Positions 1 to 5,147 of a DNA stretch of 12,245 bases are shown piece after piece; within the stretch, counting starts at the first letter, position 1, and every line of letters starts with the position of its first letter. Below the pieces are notes generated by a model. The model was not told where the DNA came from. It saw only the letters and a list, made by a program, of their open reading frames with translations, and searched no databases. The position numbers and the translations under genes were made by a program. The stretch is from Methanomassiliicoccaceae archaeon (GTDB lineage Archaea > Thermoplasmatota > Thermoplasmata > Methanomassiliicoccales > Methanomethylophilaceae): positions 1-12,245 of the forward strand of contig JAIRJQ010000048.1 of NCBI GenBank assembly GCA_031260545.1, read 5' to 3'.

Positions 1-734
1 TGTTCAATGCGAAAAATGTAAGATCCGATATCGTGGCGTGGATATCCGATTACTTTCAAAAGAATGGTTCACCGGATACGAAAGCTGTCATCGGCATAAG
101 CGGCGGCAAGGACAGTTCCGTCGTTGCGGCATTGTGTGCGGAAGCTATAGGCAAAAAGCGTGTGCTCGGTGTGCTCATGCCGCAGGGAGAGCAGGATGAC
201 ATCGATGTTTCGTACGCCCTTTGCAGAACACTTGATATCGGATACGTGGAGATCAACATCGGCAGAGCGGTAAAAGCGTTATACGATGATATCAGATCGG
301 CCGGTCTGGCTCTTAATGATGTCGCCCTCTTTAACACACCTGCGCGGATACGTATGGCCGCTCTTTATTCCGTTTCCGGCATCGTTGGCGGAAGGGTCGC
401 CAATACGAGCAACCTAAGTGAGGATCATGTCGGTTACGTAACAAAATTCGGCGATTCCGCCGGCGATTTCGCTCCGCTGTCGAACCTGACCGCCACTGAG
501 GTCAAGGCGATAGGCAGAGAATTGGGGCTTTCAGAAATGTTCGTGAATAAAATACCAATCGACGGTCTTTGCGGAAAAACCGACGAGGACAGTTTCGGAT
601 TTTCGTATTATGTGCTTGACCGATACATCCGCGAGGGTGTGTGTGATGACATCAACATAAAAAATAGAATTGATAAGCTTCACAGGATGGGGCTTCACAA
701 AGTAAGATCTATGCCGGCATTCACGCTTAAGTAA
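1..734 (+). CDS. nadE: NH3-dependent NAD+ synthetase (5' end cut by window edge)
   Basis: The protein catalyses the last step of NAD biosynthesis: deamido-NAD is adenylylated with ATP and amidated to NAD+. It is a cytosolic N-type ATP pyrophosphatase. The pyrophosphate-binding loop SGGKDSS is visible, followed by GVLMPQGEQ, then NTSNLSEDHVGYVTKFGD and the DGLCGKTDEDSFG stretch, all family hallmarks. There is no N-terminal nitrilase domain, so ammonia rather than glutamine is the likely nitrogen donor. The reading frame is open to the left edge and begins (A)TG-TTC-AAT-GCG. MFNAK is a common family N-terminus, so the true ATG probably starts one base before the window. The protein would then be about 244 residues, with the P-loop at 34-40. 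The GTG at 33 is in frame but would remove conserved N-terminal sequence. A hairpin terminator follows the stop codon. Confidence 0.95.
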   Translation, partial: FNAKNVRSDIVAWISDYFQKNGSPDTKAVIGISGGKDSSVVAALCAEAIGKKRVLGVLMPQGEQDDIDVSYALCRTLDIGYVEINIGRAVKALYDDIRSAGLALNDVALFNTPARIRMAALYSVSGIVGGRVANTSNLSEDHVGYVTKFGDSAGDFAPLSNLTATEVKAIGRELGLSEMFVNKIPIDGLCGKTDEDSFGFSYYVLDRYIREGVCDDINIKNRIDKLHRMGLHKVRSMPAFTLK

Positions 735-751
735 ATTAAAAAAGAAATTGG

Positions 752-783
752 GATCCGGCAGTACCGCCGTGATCTTTTATTTT
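752..783. terminator. Hairpin with T-rich flanks between convergent nadE and regulator gene
   Basis: Arms GATCCGGC (752-759) and GCCG-T-GATC (766-774) can pair with one bulged T around a six-base loop. TTTTATTTT follows on the plus strand. On the minus strand the hairpin is followed by a T-rich stretch (revcomp of 735-746). Its position in the 42-base gap between two convergent genes fits a shared terminator. Confidence 0.6.
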
Positions 784-1496
784 ACAGCGAGGAGTTCGAT
801 ATATCCGCGTGCGCCTTTCGGCTCCATCTGTATACGCGGATCTTCATTATACCACTGACATCCTATGATCTTCGGATCATATCTTTCGATCGCGTTCCAT
901 ATTGTATCGATGGCCTCACAATATTTCTCCTCATCGAACGGTTCGCCTTGGAACATCAGGTATTTTGCTGCCGGCAATTCTATCATATCGAACCCGTCCG
1001 GGATAGCGCCGCTGTAACCTTTTGCAACTTCTACACCCTGAACATATTCGGAGGTGTTCTGCTTTATATGCTTTTTAGGAAGCCACATTGACACCGGTTC
1101 ACCGAATATGCCTTCGATCTTTTGTAATTCGTTCCAGGTATCGCAACCCACTTCGTCACAATATTCGAAGTAATCCTTCGCTTTTATTCCTCTTTTTATT
1201 ATAGCTTTCCTTGCCGGCCTATCTGTTACCGTTATCAATACGTTATTTGTCCTTTTCATGGTCCCTTCCTCTTTGTCATTCTTCGTCTCGCAGCAGAATA
1301 CCTCGCCTATCGGCACGTTAAAAACATTCGCGATCCTGAACGCTAATTCCAAGGATGGCGTATATTTCCCGGCTTCCACCGCAACGATCGTCGATCTTGA
1401 TGATCCCGATCTTTCAGCAAGCTCCAGCTGTGTCATCTCGCCGGAGGAGAATCGTAATCTTCTGATGTTGTTCGTTATCACGATGTCTTTGCTCAT
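777..1496 (-). CDS. XRE-family helix-turn-helix regulator fused to a GyrI-like effector-binding domain
   Basis: This is a 239-residue predicted transcription factor. Residues about 9-65 form a Cro/XRE helix-turn-helix (IRRLRFSSGEMTQLELAERS, then the recognition-helix region GSSRSTIVAVEAGKY and PSLELAFRIANVFNVPIGEVF). Residues about 85-239 resemble the GyrI-like/SOUL-type effector domain usually found behind AraC-type DNA-binding domains (KRGIKAKDYFEYCDEVGCDTW, VQGVEV, FQGEP, and the RGYIELL end). This domain binds small, often aromatic or cationic, ligands in characterised relatives; the ligand here is unknown. The frame extends to 1556, but the ATG at 1496 is chosen because GAGGAG lies 8 bases upstream and it removes an atypical 20-residue leader. 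Three 21-bp repeats upstream suggest autoregulation. A second good ribosome site precedes Met80 at the domain border. Confidence 0.88.
   Translation of the reverse strand: MSKDIVITNNIRRLRFSSGEMTQLELAERSGSSRSTIVAVEAGKYTPSLELAFRIANVFNVPIGEVFCCETKNDKEEGTMKRTNNVLITVTDRPARKAIIKRGIKAKDYFEYCDEVGCDTWNELQKIEGIFGEPVSMWLPKKHIKQNTSEYVQGVEVAKGYSGAIPDGFDMIELPAAKYLMFQGEPFDEEKYCEAIDTIWNAIERYDPKIIGCQWYNEDPRIQMEPKGARGYIELLAVK
1260..1271 (-). promoter_or_regulatory. Possible internal ribosome binding site before Met80 of the regulator
   Basis: On the minus strand GAGGAAGGGACC immediately precedes an in-frame ATG (1259-1257). GAGG is 8 bases from that ATG. The ATG falls in the linker between the helix-turn-helix and the GyrI-like domain, so initiation here would give a free effector-domain protein of 160 residues. 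It could be chance: the same bases encode the EEGT linker. Confidence 0.35.
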
Positions 1497-1513
1497 TTTT
1501 ATTTCTCCTCTGT

Positions 1514-1576
1514 CATTATGTTCAATTAACATAACATAATGTTCAGTATATTGCACATTATATTCAATATATTAAA
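1514..1576. promoter_or_regulatory. Three tandem 21-bp repeats in the regulator promoter (candidate operators)
   Basis: Copies begin at 1514, 1535 and 1556, exactly 21 bp apart. Each starts CAT(T/A)AT(G/A)TTCA(A/G)T, and the last two continue ATATT. By eye, copies 2 and 3 match at 16 of 21 positions, copies 1 and 3 at 15, and copies 1 and 2 at 13. The core ATRTTCARTAT is close to an 11-bp odd palindrome (perfect as ATATTCAATAT in copy 3). On the minus strand, ATATAC inside copy 2 is well placed to be the TATA box of the regulator gene. A 21-bp period puts all three sites on one face of the helix. Confidence 0.6.
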
Positions 1577-1705
1577 CCTTTTGTATGCTCTGTAAAAAAT
1601 ACCTCTGATAATGTGTTATTTCGATCATAAACAATATCGTTGCGCTTTTTTGTATAGACGAAACGTTTAAACACTGAAAAATGTATTAAAATTTTGGTTA
1701 TAAAC

Positions 1706-1918
1706 ATGGCAGAATACAGAAGCGAGATAGTTAAAGTTGCATGGAAGATGTGGAAATCGTCCATCAGAGAAGAAGAGCGCAACGAATTGGACATTCTGAT
1801 AAATCAAAGAGCATCGGAAGGCTGGGAACTCGTTGCATACACGTTCATGGGCGGCGGACAGGGCGGCCTCGGCGTGGATATGGGAAGAGGTATCCTTATA
1901 ACATTCAAAAGGGGATGA
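1706..1918 (+). CDS. Small DUF4177-like protein
   Basis: This is a 70-residue protein resembling DUF4177, small proteins of unknown function. Visible family-like features are an N-terminal beta-strand with aromatic residues (EYRSEIVKVAWKMW), the central LDILINQRASEGWELVAYTF block (the E-GWEL motif is the best signature), and a terminal ILITFKR strand. It is predicted to be soluble, with no signal peptide or membrane segment. The start is taken at ATG 1706; an in-frame TTG at 1694 adds only four residues. No Shine-Dalgarno sequence is seen, so translation may be leaderless or weakly led. It is divergent from the XRE regulator 209 bases away, so shared control is possible but not shown. A hairpin terminator follows. 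Confidence 0.75.
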   Translation: MAEYRSEIVKVAWKMWKSSIREEERNELDILINQRASEGWELVAYTFMGGGQGGLGVDMGRGILITFKRG

Positions 1919-1930
1919 ATGAAAAGAAAA

Positions 1931-1970
1931 AGACCGTTGCTGTTCACTACGGTCTGATTTATTTTTTATA
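1931..1970 (+). terminator. Intrinsic-type terminator after the DUF4177-like gene
   Basis: A perfect 7-bp stem, AGACCGT (1931-1937) with ACGGTCT (1949-1955), encloses an 11-base loop and is followed by TGATTTATTTTTTATA. The T-rich part also supplies the likely TATA box of the next gene. Confidence 0.6.
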
Positions 1971-1975
1971 TTTGA
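1961..1975 (+). promoter_or_regulatory. TATA-like element upstream of the first PNPOx-like gene
   Basis: The sequence ATTTTTTATATTTGA is centred near 1968. Archaeal transcription starting about 26 bases downstream would begin near 1994, giving a leader of about 25 bases to the ATG at 2019. Confidence 0.45.
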
Positions 1976-2018
1976 CATCACATCTATTATCATCCTGTAT
2001 CGTGTGAATAGTGATAAT

Positions 2019-2483
2019 ATGAAGAACGAAGTGCTTAGATTGCTGAGAGGGAACACCGTTATGCATCTGGCGACGTGCCTTGACAATAACCCTCGCTCGT
2101 CGATAATGGAATACGGCATGGTCGATGATTCATTGATATTTGCGACGTTCCCCGGAACGATAAAGGCAAAGAACATCAGAGAGAATCCTCGAGTAAGTCT
2201 TACCGTCGGCGGAATGCCGACATACGCAGCGATAGACGGCACCGTAACTGATGCGGATATTATTGAGATCGAGGGCCTTAACAAAATATTGTTCGAAAGG
2301 CACCTTCTCGGCATACGTCATCAGATCTATTCGGACAGGTACACAAATCCGTACGAGAAGTATTCCGATTTCAAAGATATGCTGATGTCTGGAAAAATGA
2401 ATCTGAAATATTACAGGGTGATATTCGATACCGCATACTATACGCACGGAAAGGGGCCTGCGGTAAGGATCGATATGAAATGA
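2019..2483 (+). CDS. Pyridoxamine 5'-phosphate oxidase-family (FMN-binding split barrel) protein, paralogue 1
   Basis: This 154-residue protein is of the PNPOx-like split-barrel superfamily. Members bind FMN, F420 or heme, and most small archaeal ones are uncharacterised. The N-terminal helix MKNEVLRLLRG leads into the strands VMHLATCLDNNPRSSIMEYGMV, then TIKAKNIRENPRVSLTV, the DGTVTDAD turn, and a C-terminal KYYRVIFDTAYY strand. Compared with its paralogue at 3620-4048 it has about 20 extra residues (near RHQIYSDRYTNPYEKY) before the SGKMNLKYYR block. ATG 2019 is chosen over the in-frame GTG at 2004 because it aligns with the paralogue's start and because GTGAT lies 3 bases upstream, the correct register against the 16S anti-SD. 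It is convergent with the DUF3788 gene, 10 bases from stop to stop. The exact cofactor and substrate cannot be told from sequence. Confidence 0.85.
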   Translation: MKNEVLRLLRGNTVMHLATCLDNNPRSSIMEYGMVDDSLIFATFPGTIKAKNIRENPRVSLTVGGMPTYAAIDGTVTDADIIEIEGLNKILFERHLLGIRHQIYSDRYTNPYEKYSDFKDMLMSGKMNLKYYRVIFDTAYYTHGKGPAVRIDMK

Positions 2484-2493
2484 TGAGAAGTGC

Positions 2494-2913
2494 TCAGTTC
2501 TGATCCTTTACTCTCAGCAGTTTTATTGCTGTCTCAACATCTGCGTCCTCGTTCACATCGAACATGAAGCTGCGGCCTTCAACATACGGCGCAGCATTCG
2601 ATATAAGTTCCATCACATATTCCGGTAAGCCTGCGTCCTGCGAAGCGCTCACCGCTCTTTCACCGAAGACAAAATTGACCTTGAAAAGGCCGTTCATTGG
2701 TATCAGGTACAGAAGCGTACGTTTACCGCTTTTCACGACGAGCGTCCATCCTGCTTCCTTTGTGTAAAATTTCCATTCTTCGCTCACGTTCTTGTGATCC
2801 TTCGTTATATGTTCTTTCAGAGCGTCCCACAGGGATTTTCTTTTATCTAATACAGCGGCGACGGCTGTCTCGTCTGGTCTTACGGTCTTGTCACTGAATG
2901 CGCTTAATGACAT
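2494..2913 (-). CDS. DUF3788-family protein
   Basis: This 139-residue soluble protein matches the general pattern of DUF3788, a family of unknown function found in many bacteria and methanogens. Visible features are SLWDALKEHI near residues 27-36, EEWKFYTKEAGWTLVVKSGKRTLLYLIPMNGLF in the middle, the FGERA motif, LPEYVMELISNA, and the EGRSFMFDV stretch near the C-terminus. The alternation of aromatic and basic residues suggests a small alpha/beta domain. The ATG at 2913 is preceded by GGGTGA at a suitable distance, and GGTGA matches the anti-SD. It is the last gene of a minus-strand set behind the C_GCAxxG_C_C protein and a 32-codon ORF (30-base gap), so co-transcription is likely. No specific function is proposed. 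Confidence 0.8.
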   Translation of the reverse strand: MSLSAFSDKTVRPDETAVAAVLDKRKSLWDALKEHITKDHKNVSEEWKFYTKEAGWTLVVKSGKRTLLYLIPMNGLFKVNFVFGERAVSASQDAGLPEYVMELISNAAPYVEGRSFMFDVNEDADVETAIKLLRVKDQN

Positions 2914-2943
2914 TTTGTTTCACCCATTGTTATCTGTGATGCG

Positions 2944-3042
2944 TTATTCTTTGCTCATGAATGTCGCAGGTGTCACGGCATAGGTATTGTACTGCGGGCC
3001 GCCCGTGATGTCTCCTGCCACGACAAATTTCTTTTTCATCAT
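2944..3042 (-). CDS. Possible 32-residue small protein, unrecognised
   Basis: A complete short ORF lies between the C_GCAxxG_C_C gene and the DUF3788 gene. It begins with two ATG codons (MMKKKFVVAGD), continues with a GGPQYNTYAVTPATF segment and ends MSKE-TAA. An in-frame stop lies directly upstream of the first ATG. Composition looks protein-like: a basic start, a short hydrophobic strand, then a Gly/Pro/Tyr/Thr-rich segment. Gaps to its neighbours are 46 and 30 bases, consistent with an operon. Against it, no ribosome binding site lies at the usual distance (AAAGGAT is about 30 bases upstream), it is very short, and I do not recognise the peptide. It could also be the remnant of a longer gene. 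Confidence 0.4.
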   Translation of the reverse strand: MMKKKFVVAGDITGGPQYNTYAVTPATFMSKE

Positions 3043-3088
3043 ATGTTAATGCTGTTCTCAGCGTTATATCCTTTCTGACATTCCGTCG

Positions 3089-3520
3089 TCAGAGAATGTC
3101 TTTGAGCAGCAATGCGGCGGTCCTGCAGAACTTTGGGCACTCGTTGTCAAAAAGGCCGTTATCGCGTGCGTATTGTCTTTGTTCATTGTCCCTGAGATCG
3201 ATCCCCAGTAATACCGGACAATCGACGCTTCCGTGTATCTCGGTGAATCTTCTGACGAACTCGTCGCGTTTTGAAATAACTTTCATCTTCCGTTCCGTGT
3301 CGTTCGGCTCATGGTTCCCGTGCTTGATGCCTATGGCAATGAACGCTCCGGTAACGGCGCCGCATACTCCTCCCGTGAACATACCGGCGCCGAAACATGA
3401 GGCCGTCCTGTACGCTTCTTTTTCACTTATGCCGATGCGGGCTGCGACCTCTGCCAGCACCATCATCGAACAATCTATGCCTTCGCGGAACTTCTGCTGA
3501 ACGTACTCGTCCGTTAACAT
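3089..3520 (-). CDS. C_GCAxxG_C_C-family probable redox protein
   Basis: This 143-residue protein carries the cysteine layout of the C_GCAxxG_C_C family, presumed redox-active or metal-binding but biochemically poorly defined. FREGIDCSMMVL holds Cys17. The glycine-rich helix CFGAGMFTGGVCGAVTGAF has Cys42 and Cys53. VDCPVLLGIDL has Cys101, and ECPKFCRTAALLL near the C-terminus has Cys128 and Cys132. The glycine/alanine-rich segment can look membrane-like but is a family signature, so the protein is more likely soluble or peripheral. ATG 3520 is the first ATG and gives the normal family length. No Shine-Dalgarno sequence is visible, suggesting a leaderless transcript. It heads the minus-strand set with the 32-codon ORF and DUF3788, and is divergent from the second PNPOx-like gene. 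Confidence 0.87.
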   Translation of the reverse strand: MLTDEYVQQKFREGIDCSMMVLAEVAARIGISEKEAYRTASCFGAGMFTGGVCGAVTGAFIAIGIKHGNHEPNDTERKMKVISKRDEFVRRFTEIHGSVDCPVLLGIDLRDNEQRQYARDNGLFDNECPKFCRTAALLLKDIL

Positions 3521-3574
3521 CTATTGCGTCATACGGAACGTACTATTTCATTATCATCCTCAGACCGGAACATC

Positions 3575-3588
3575 AAAGATTTATCTTT
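3575..3588. promoter_or_regulatory. AT-rich inverted repeat at the likely promoter of paralogue 2
   Basis: AAAGAT-TT-ATCTTT is an inverted repeat with a two-base spacer, overlapping the TATA-like ATTTATCT. Transcription about 26 bases downstream would start near 3606, just ahead of the GAGGG ribosome site. It may be the core promoter, an operator, or both. Confidence 0.35.
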
Positions 3589-3619
3589 GTTAAGTGATAC
3601 GACAAGAGGGCGAGAGCTT

Positions 3620-4048
3620 ATGGAAAAATATTTGAAATTACTGAACCAGAACAGAGTGCTGAACTTGGCAACTTCTTACAAAGATAACCCGCGTTCGTCG
3701 ATCCTTGAATACATCATGGTCAACGGGAACATTTTGATCATGACCGATTCGAAGACTATAAAGGCCGGCAACCTTGCTAAGAACCCGAAAATAAGTTTAA
3801 GCGTCATGGCCTCGGATCCCGGTGCAAACCTTGAGGAGCTCCACTATCTTGCGGCCGACGGCACCGTTACCGACGCTGATCCCAATGATATCAAGGTGTT
3901 CAACAAAGTGCTTATCGAAAGATATCCGGAATTCGAGGCATTCATGTCTTCCGGCGCAATGAATAACAAGTATTTCCGCATAATTATCGACACGGTCTAC
4001 TATTCTGAGGGGATGAAGCCAGCAGAGATAATAAAGGTGAAAAAGTAA
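3620..4048 (+). CDS. Pyridoxamine 5'-phosphate oxidase-family (FMN-binding split barrel) protein, paralogue 2
   Basis: This 142-residue PNPOx-like split-barrel protein is clearly paralogous to 2019-2483. Shared blocks are NPRSSI(L/M)EY, TIKA-N, the DGTVTDAD turn, FNKVLIER against LNKILFER, and SG-MN-KY-R-I-DT-YY near the end. It lacks the roughly 20-residue insertion of paralogue 1 but has a few extra residues (ASDPGANLEEL) before the central turn. ATG 3620 is chosen because it aligns with the paralogue's start and GAGGG lies about 9 bases upstream. The frame is open to 3524, but that would add a 32-residue low-quality leader across the promoter. FMN is the usual ligand in such proteins and F420 is a possibility in a methanogen. 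No substrate can be assigned. Confidence 0.85.
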   Translation: MEKYLKLLNQNRVLNLATSYKDNPRSSILEYIMVNGNILIMTDSKTIKAGNLAKNPKISLSVMASDPGANLEELHYLAADGTVTDADPNDIKVFNKVLIERYPEFEAFMSSGAMNNKYFRIIIDTVYYSEGMKPAEIIKVKK

Positions 4049-4089
4049 ACGAAATATGAAAACCTTTTACATTTTTCATTTATTTTCGT
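4049..4089 (+). terminator. AT-rich hairpin after paralogue 2 (possible terminator)
   Basis: ACGAAA (4049-4054) can pair with TTTCGT (4084-4089), and TGAAAA (4057-4062) with TTTTCA (4073-4078), around a 10-base loop and an uneven internal loop. The T tracts lie in the 3' arm. It begins directly after the stop codon. Stability is low because of the AT content. Confidence 0.4.
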
Positions 4090-4095
4090 AAGGTA

Positions 4096-4109
4096 GAAAG
4101 TAATTATAT
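4096..4109 (+). promoter_or_regulatory. BRE/TATA-like promoter of the membrane protein gene
   Basis: The purine-rich GAAAG followed by TAATTATAT resembles the S6e promoter of this window (AAAAGTATATAAG). A start about 26 bases downstream falls near 4131, only three bases before the ATG at 4134. This argues for that start rather than the ATG at 4110. Confidence 0.5.
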
Positions 4110-4133
4110 ATGAGATTGCATGGTGCACCGTCA

Positions 4134-4628
4134 ATGTCCGCGGTCATCACTTCCGAATTGTTATTCAGTGCCTTGATAATAGTGGCTCTGTTCCTCATCA
4201 TATTGTCAACGCCGACGATAATACTTGCAGTGAGGGCATCATCCAAACTCCTCAGCAGATACCGTACCCTCAGGTCGGTGGAGGGGTTGGATGAAAGAGC
4301 GGTATCGAAACAAACACTGGAGGAATGGAACACCGTCAAGAGCCCTCTGAGCTATACAGCATTGCTGAGTGATGAGATAGAACGCCTGGGCGCCCTGAGA
4401 CAGGCGATGCTTCACTCTGAGATAGCGATCGTTCTGCTGGTTGTGATGGGCTTATATCCAGGATATGAGAACGATGTGCTCATCGGAATGGCGGTGGTCG
4501 TTTCTCTCGTTGTTCTTGTGGTGATATACGGCATACGGAACCTGAGGCATTACATCAGGGAATACGTTGACGCTCTTGCCGAGATCGATGTGAACGGTGA
4601 CGAAGCGGTCGCAAGAATATACGGATAA
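4134..4628 (+). CDS. Small membrane protein with three predicted helices, unknown function
   Basis: This is a 164-residue integral membrane protein that I do not recognise. A long hydrophobic stretch at residues about 3-29 (LLFSALIIVALFLIILSTPTIILAV) is followed by a polar cytosolic-type loop of some 65 residues rich in charged residues (SKLLSRYRTLRSVEG through EEWNTVKS). Two adjacent hydrophobic segments come next (IAIVLLVVMGLY and VLIGMAVVVSLVVLVVIYGI). The C-terminal tail is charged (NLRHYIREYVDALAEIDVNGDEAV). ATG 4134 is preferred because the TATA-like element sits about 26 bases upstream and GGTG lies 8 bases upstream. ATG 4110 is in frame and would add eight residues. It precedes the cyclophilin gene by 39 bases, which contain a separate promoter-like element, so it is probably its own transcription unit. 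Confidence 0.75.
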   Translation: MSAVITSELLFSALIIVALFLIILSTPTIILAVRASSKLLSRYRTLRSVEGLDERAVSKQTLEEWNTVKSPLSYTALLSDEIERLGALRQAMLHSEIAIVLLVVMGLYPGYENDVLIGMAVVVSLVVLVVIYGIRNLRHYIREYVDALAEIDVNGDEAVARIYG

Positions 4629-4638
4629 GCGGGGAAAG

Positions 4639-4670
4639 GGTTTTTACTCCCATGCGCATGCATACGCATG
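4639..4670 (+). promoter_or_regulatory. Promoter and repeated CATNCGCATG motif at the cyclophilin start
   Basis: GGGTTTTTACT (TATA-like, centred near 4643) lies about 26 bases before the ATG at 4668, fitting a leaderless transcript; no Shine-Dalgarno site is present. Between them sit CATGCGCATG (4651-4660, a perfect palindrome) and CATACGCATG (4661-4670), the second ending on the start codon. A regulator could bind here, but chance is not excluded. Confidence 0.45.
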
Positions 4671-5147
4671 GCGAAGGTTACATTACAAACGAGCGCTGGC
4701 AATATTGTCATAGCGCTGTATGATGATATGCCCGTAACGACTTCAAATTTCAAGGATCTCGCAAAAAAAGGATTCTATGACGGCACGGTATTCCACAGGG
4801 TCATCGACGGATTCATGATACAGGGCGGATGCCCCGAGGGAACAGGCACCGGAGGTCCCGGATACAACGTCAAAGATGAATTTGTCAAAGGTCATTCCAA
4901 TGTCAGGGGAACGATATCAATGGCCAACACAGGCCGCCCGAACTCCGGCGGAAGCCAGTTCTTTATTAATTTGGTCAATAACACATACCTCGACTGGGAT
5001 AACCCGAGGACGCCCAGTGCGCACCCGGTGTTCGGAGAGGTCGTCGAAGGAATGGACATCGTCGACAAAATAGGGAAGACCAAAGTGGGAAGAAATGATA
5101 GGCCCGTTACTGATATAGTTATCAAAAAGGCAGAGGTATCTGAATAA
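4668..5147 (+). CDS. Cyclophilin-type peptidyl-prolyl cis-trans isomerase
   Basis: This 159-residue single-domain cyclophilin catalyses cis-trans isomerisation of Xaa-Pro bonds and assists folding. It has no signal peptide, so it acts in the cytosol. Catalytic and binding residues are present: the FHRVIDGFMIQGG motif (catalytic Arg with Phe and Gln), the PGYNVKDEF segment, SMANTGRPNSGGSQFFI, and HPVFGEVVEGMDIVDKI near the C-terminus. The usual active-site Trp region is YLDWDNPR. The loop DWDNPRTPSAHP is slightly longer than in minimal bacterial cyclophilins. The ATG at 4668 starts directly at MAKVTLQTSAGNI, as in relatives, and is probably leaderless. Its stop codon overlaps the start of methanogenesis marker 8 by one base (TAATG), which predicts translational coupling. 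Confidence 0.95.
   Translation: MAKVTLQTSAGNIVIALYDDMPVTTSNFKDLAKKGFYDGTVFHRVIDGFMIQGGCPEGTGTGGPGYNVKDEFVKGHSNVRGTISMANTGRPNSGGSQFFINLVNNTYLDWDNPRTPSAHPVFGEVVEGMDIVDKIGKTKVGRNDRPVTDIVIKKAEVSE

Noticed and set aside
1661..1672. Overlapping palindromes AAACGTTT and GTTTAAAC
   Set aside because: Short palindromes are common in AT-rich intergenic sequence; no second copy or symmetry around a start supports a role.
1497..1705. tRNA or small RNA gene in the longest intergenic stretch
   Set aside because: No cloverleaf or stable GC-rich stem could be drawn; apart from the 21-bp repeats the region is plain AT-rich sequence.
1667..2314. Minus-strand ORF of 215 codons across the DUF4177-like and PNPOx-like genes
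   Set aside because: It crosses a terminator hairpin and two supported genes, and the protein has no recognisable features.
3524..3619. N-terminal extension of PNPOx-like paralogue 2
   Set aside because: It covers the promoter-like region, has no family similarity, and the paralogue starts at the equivalent of ATG 3620 with a ribosome site.
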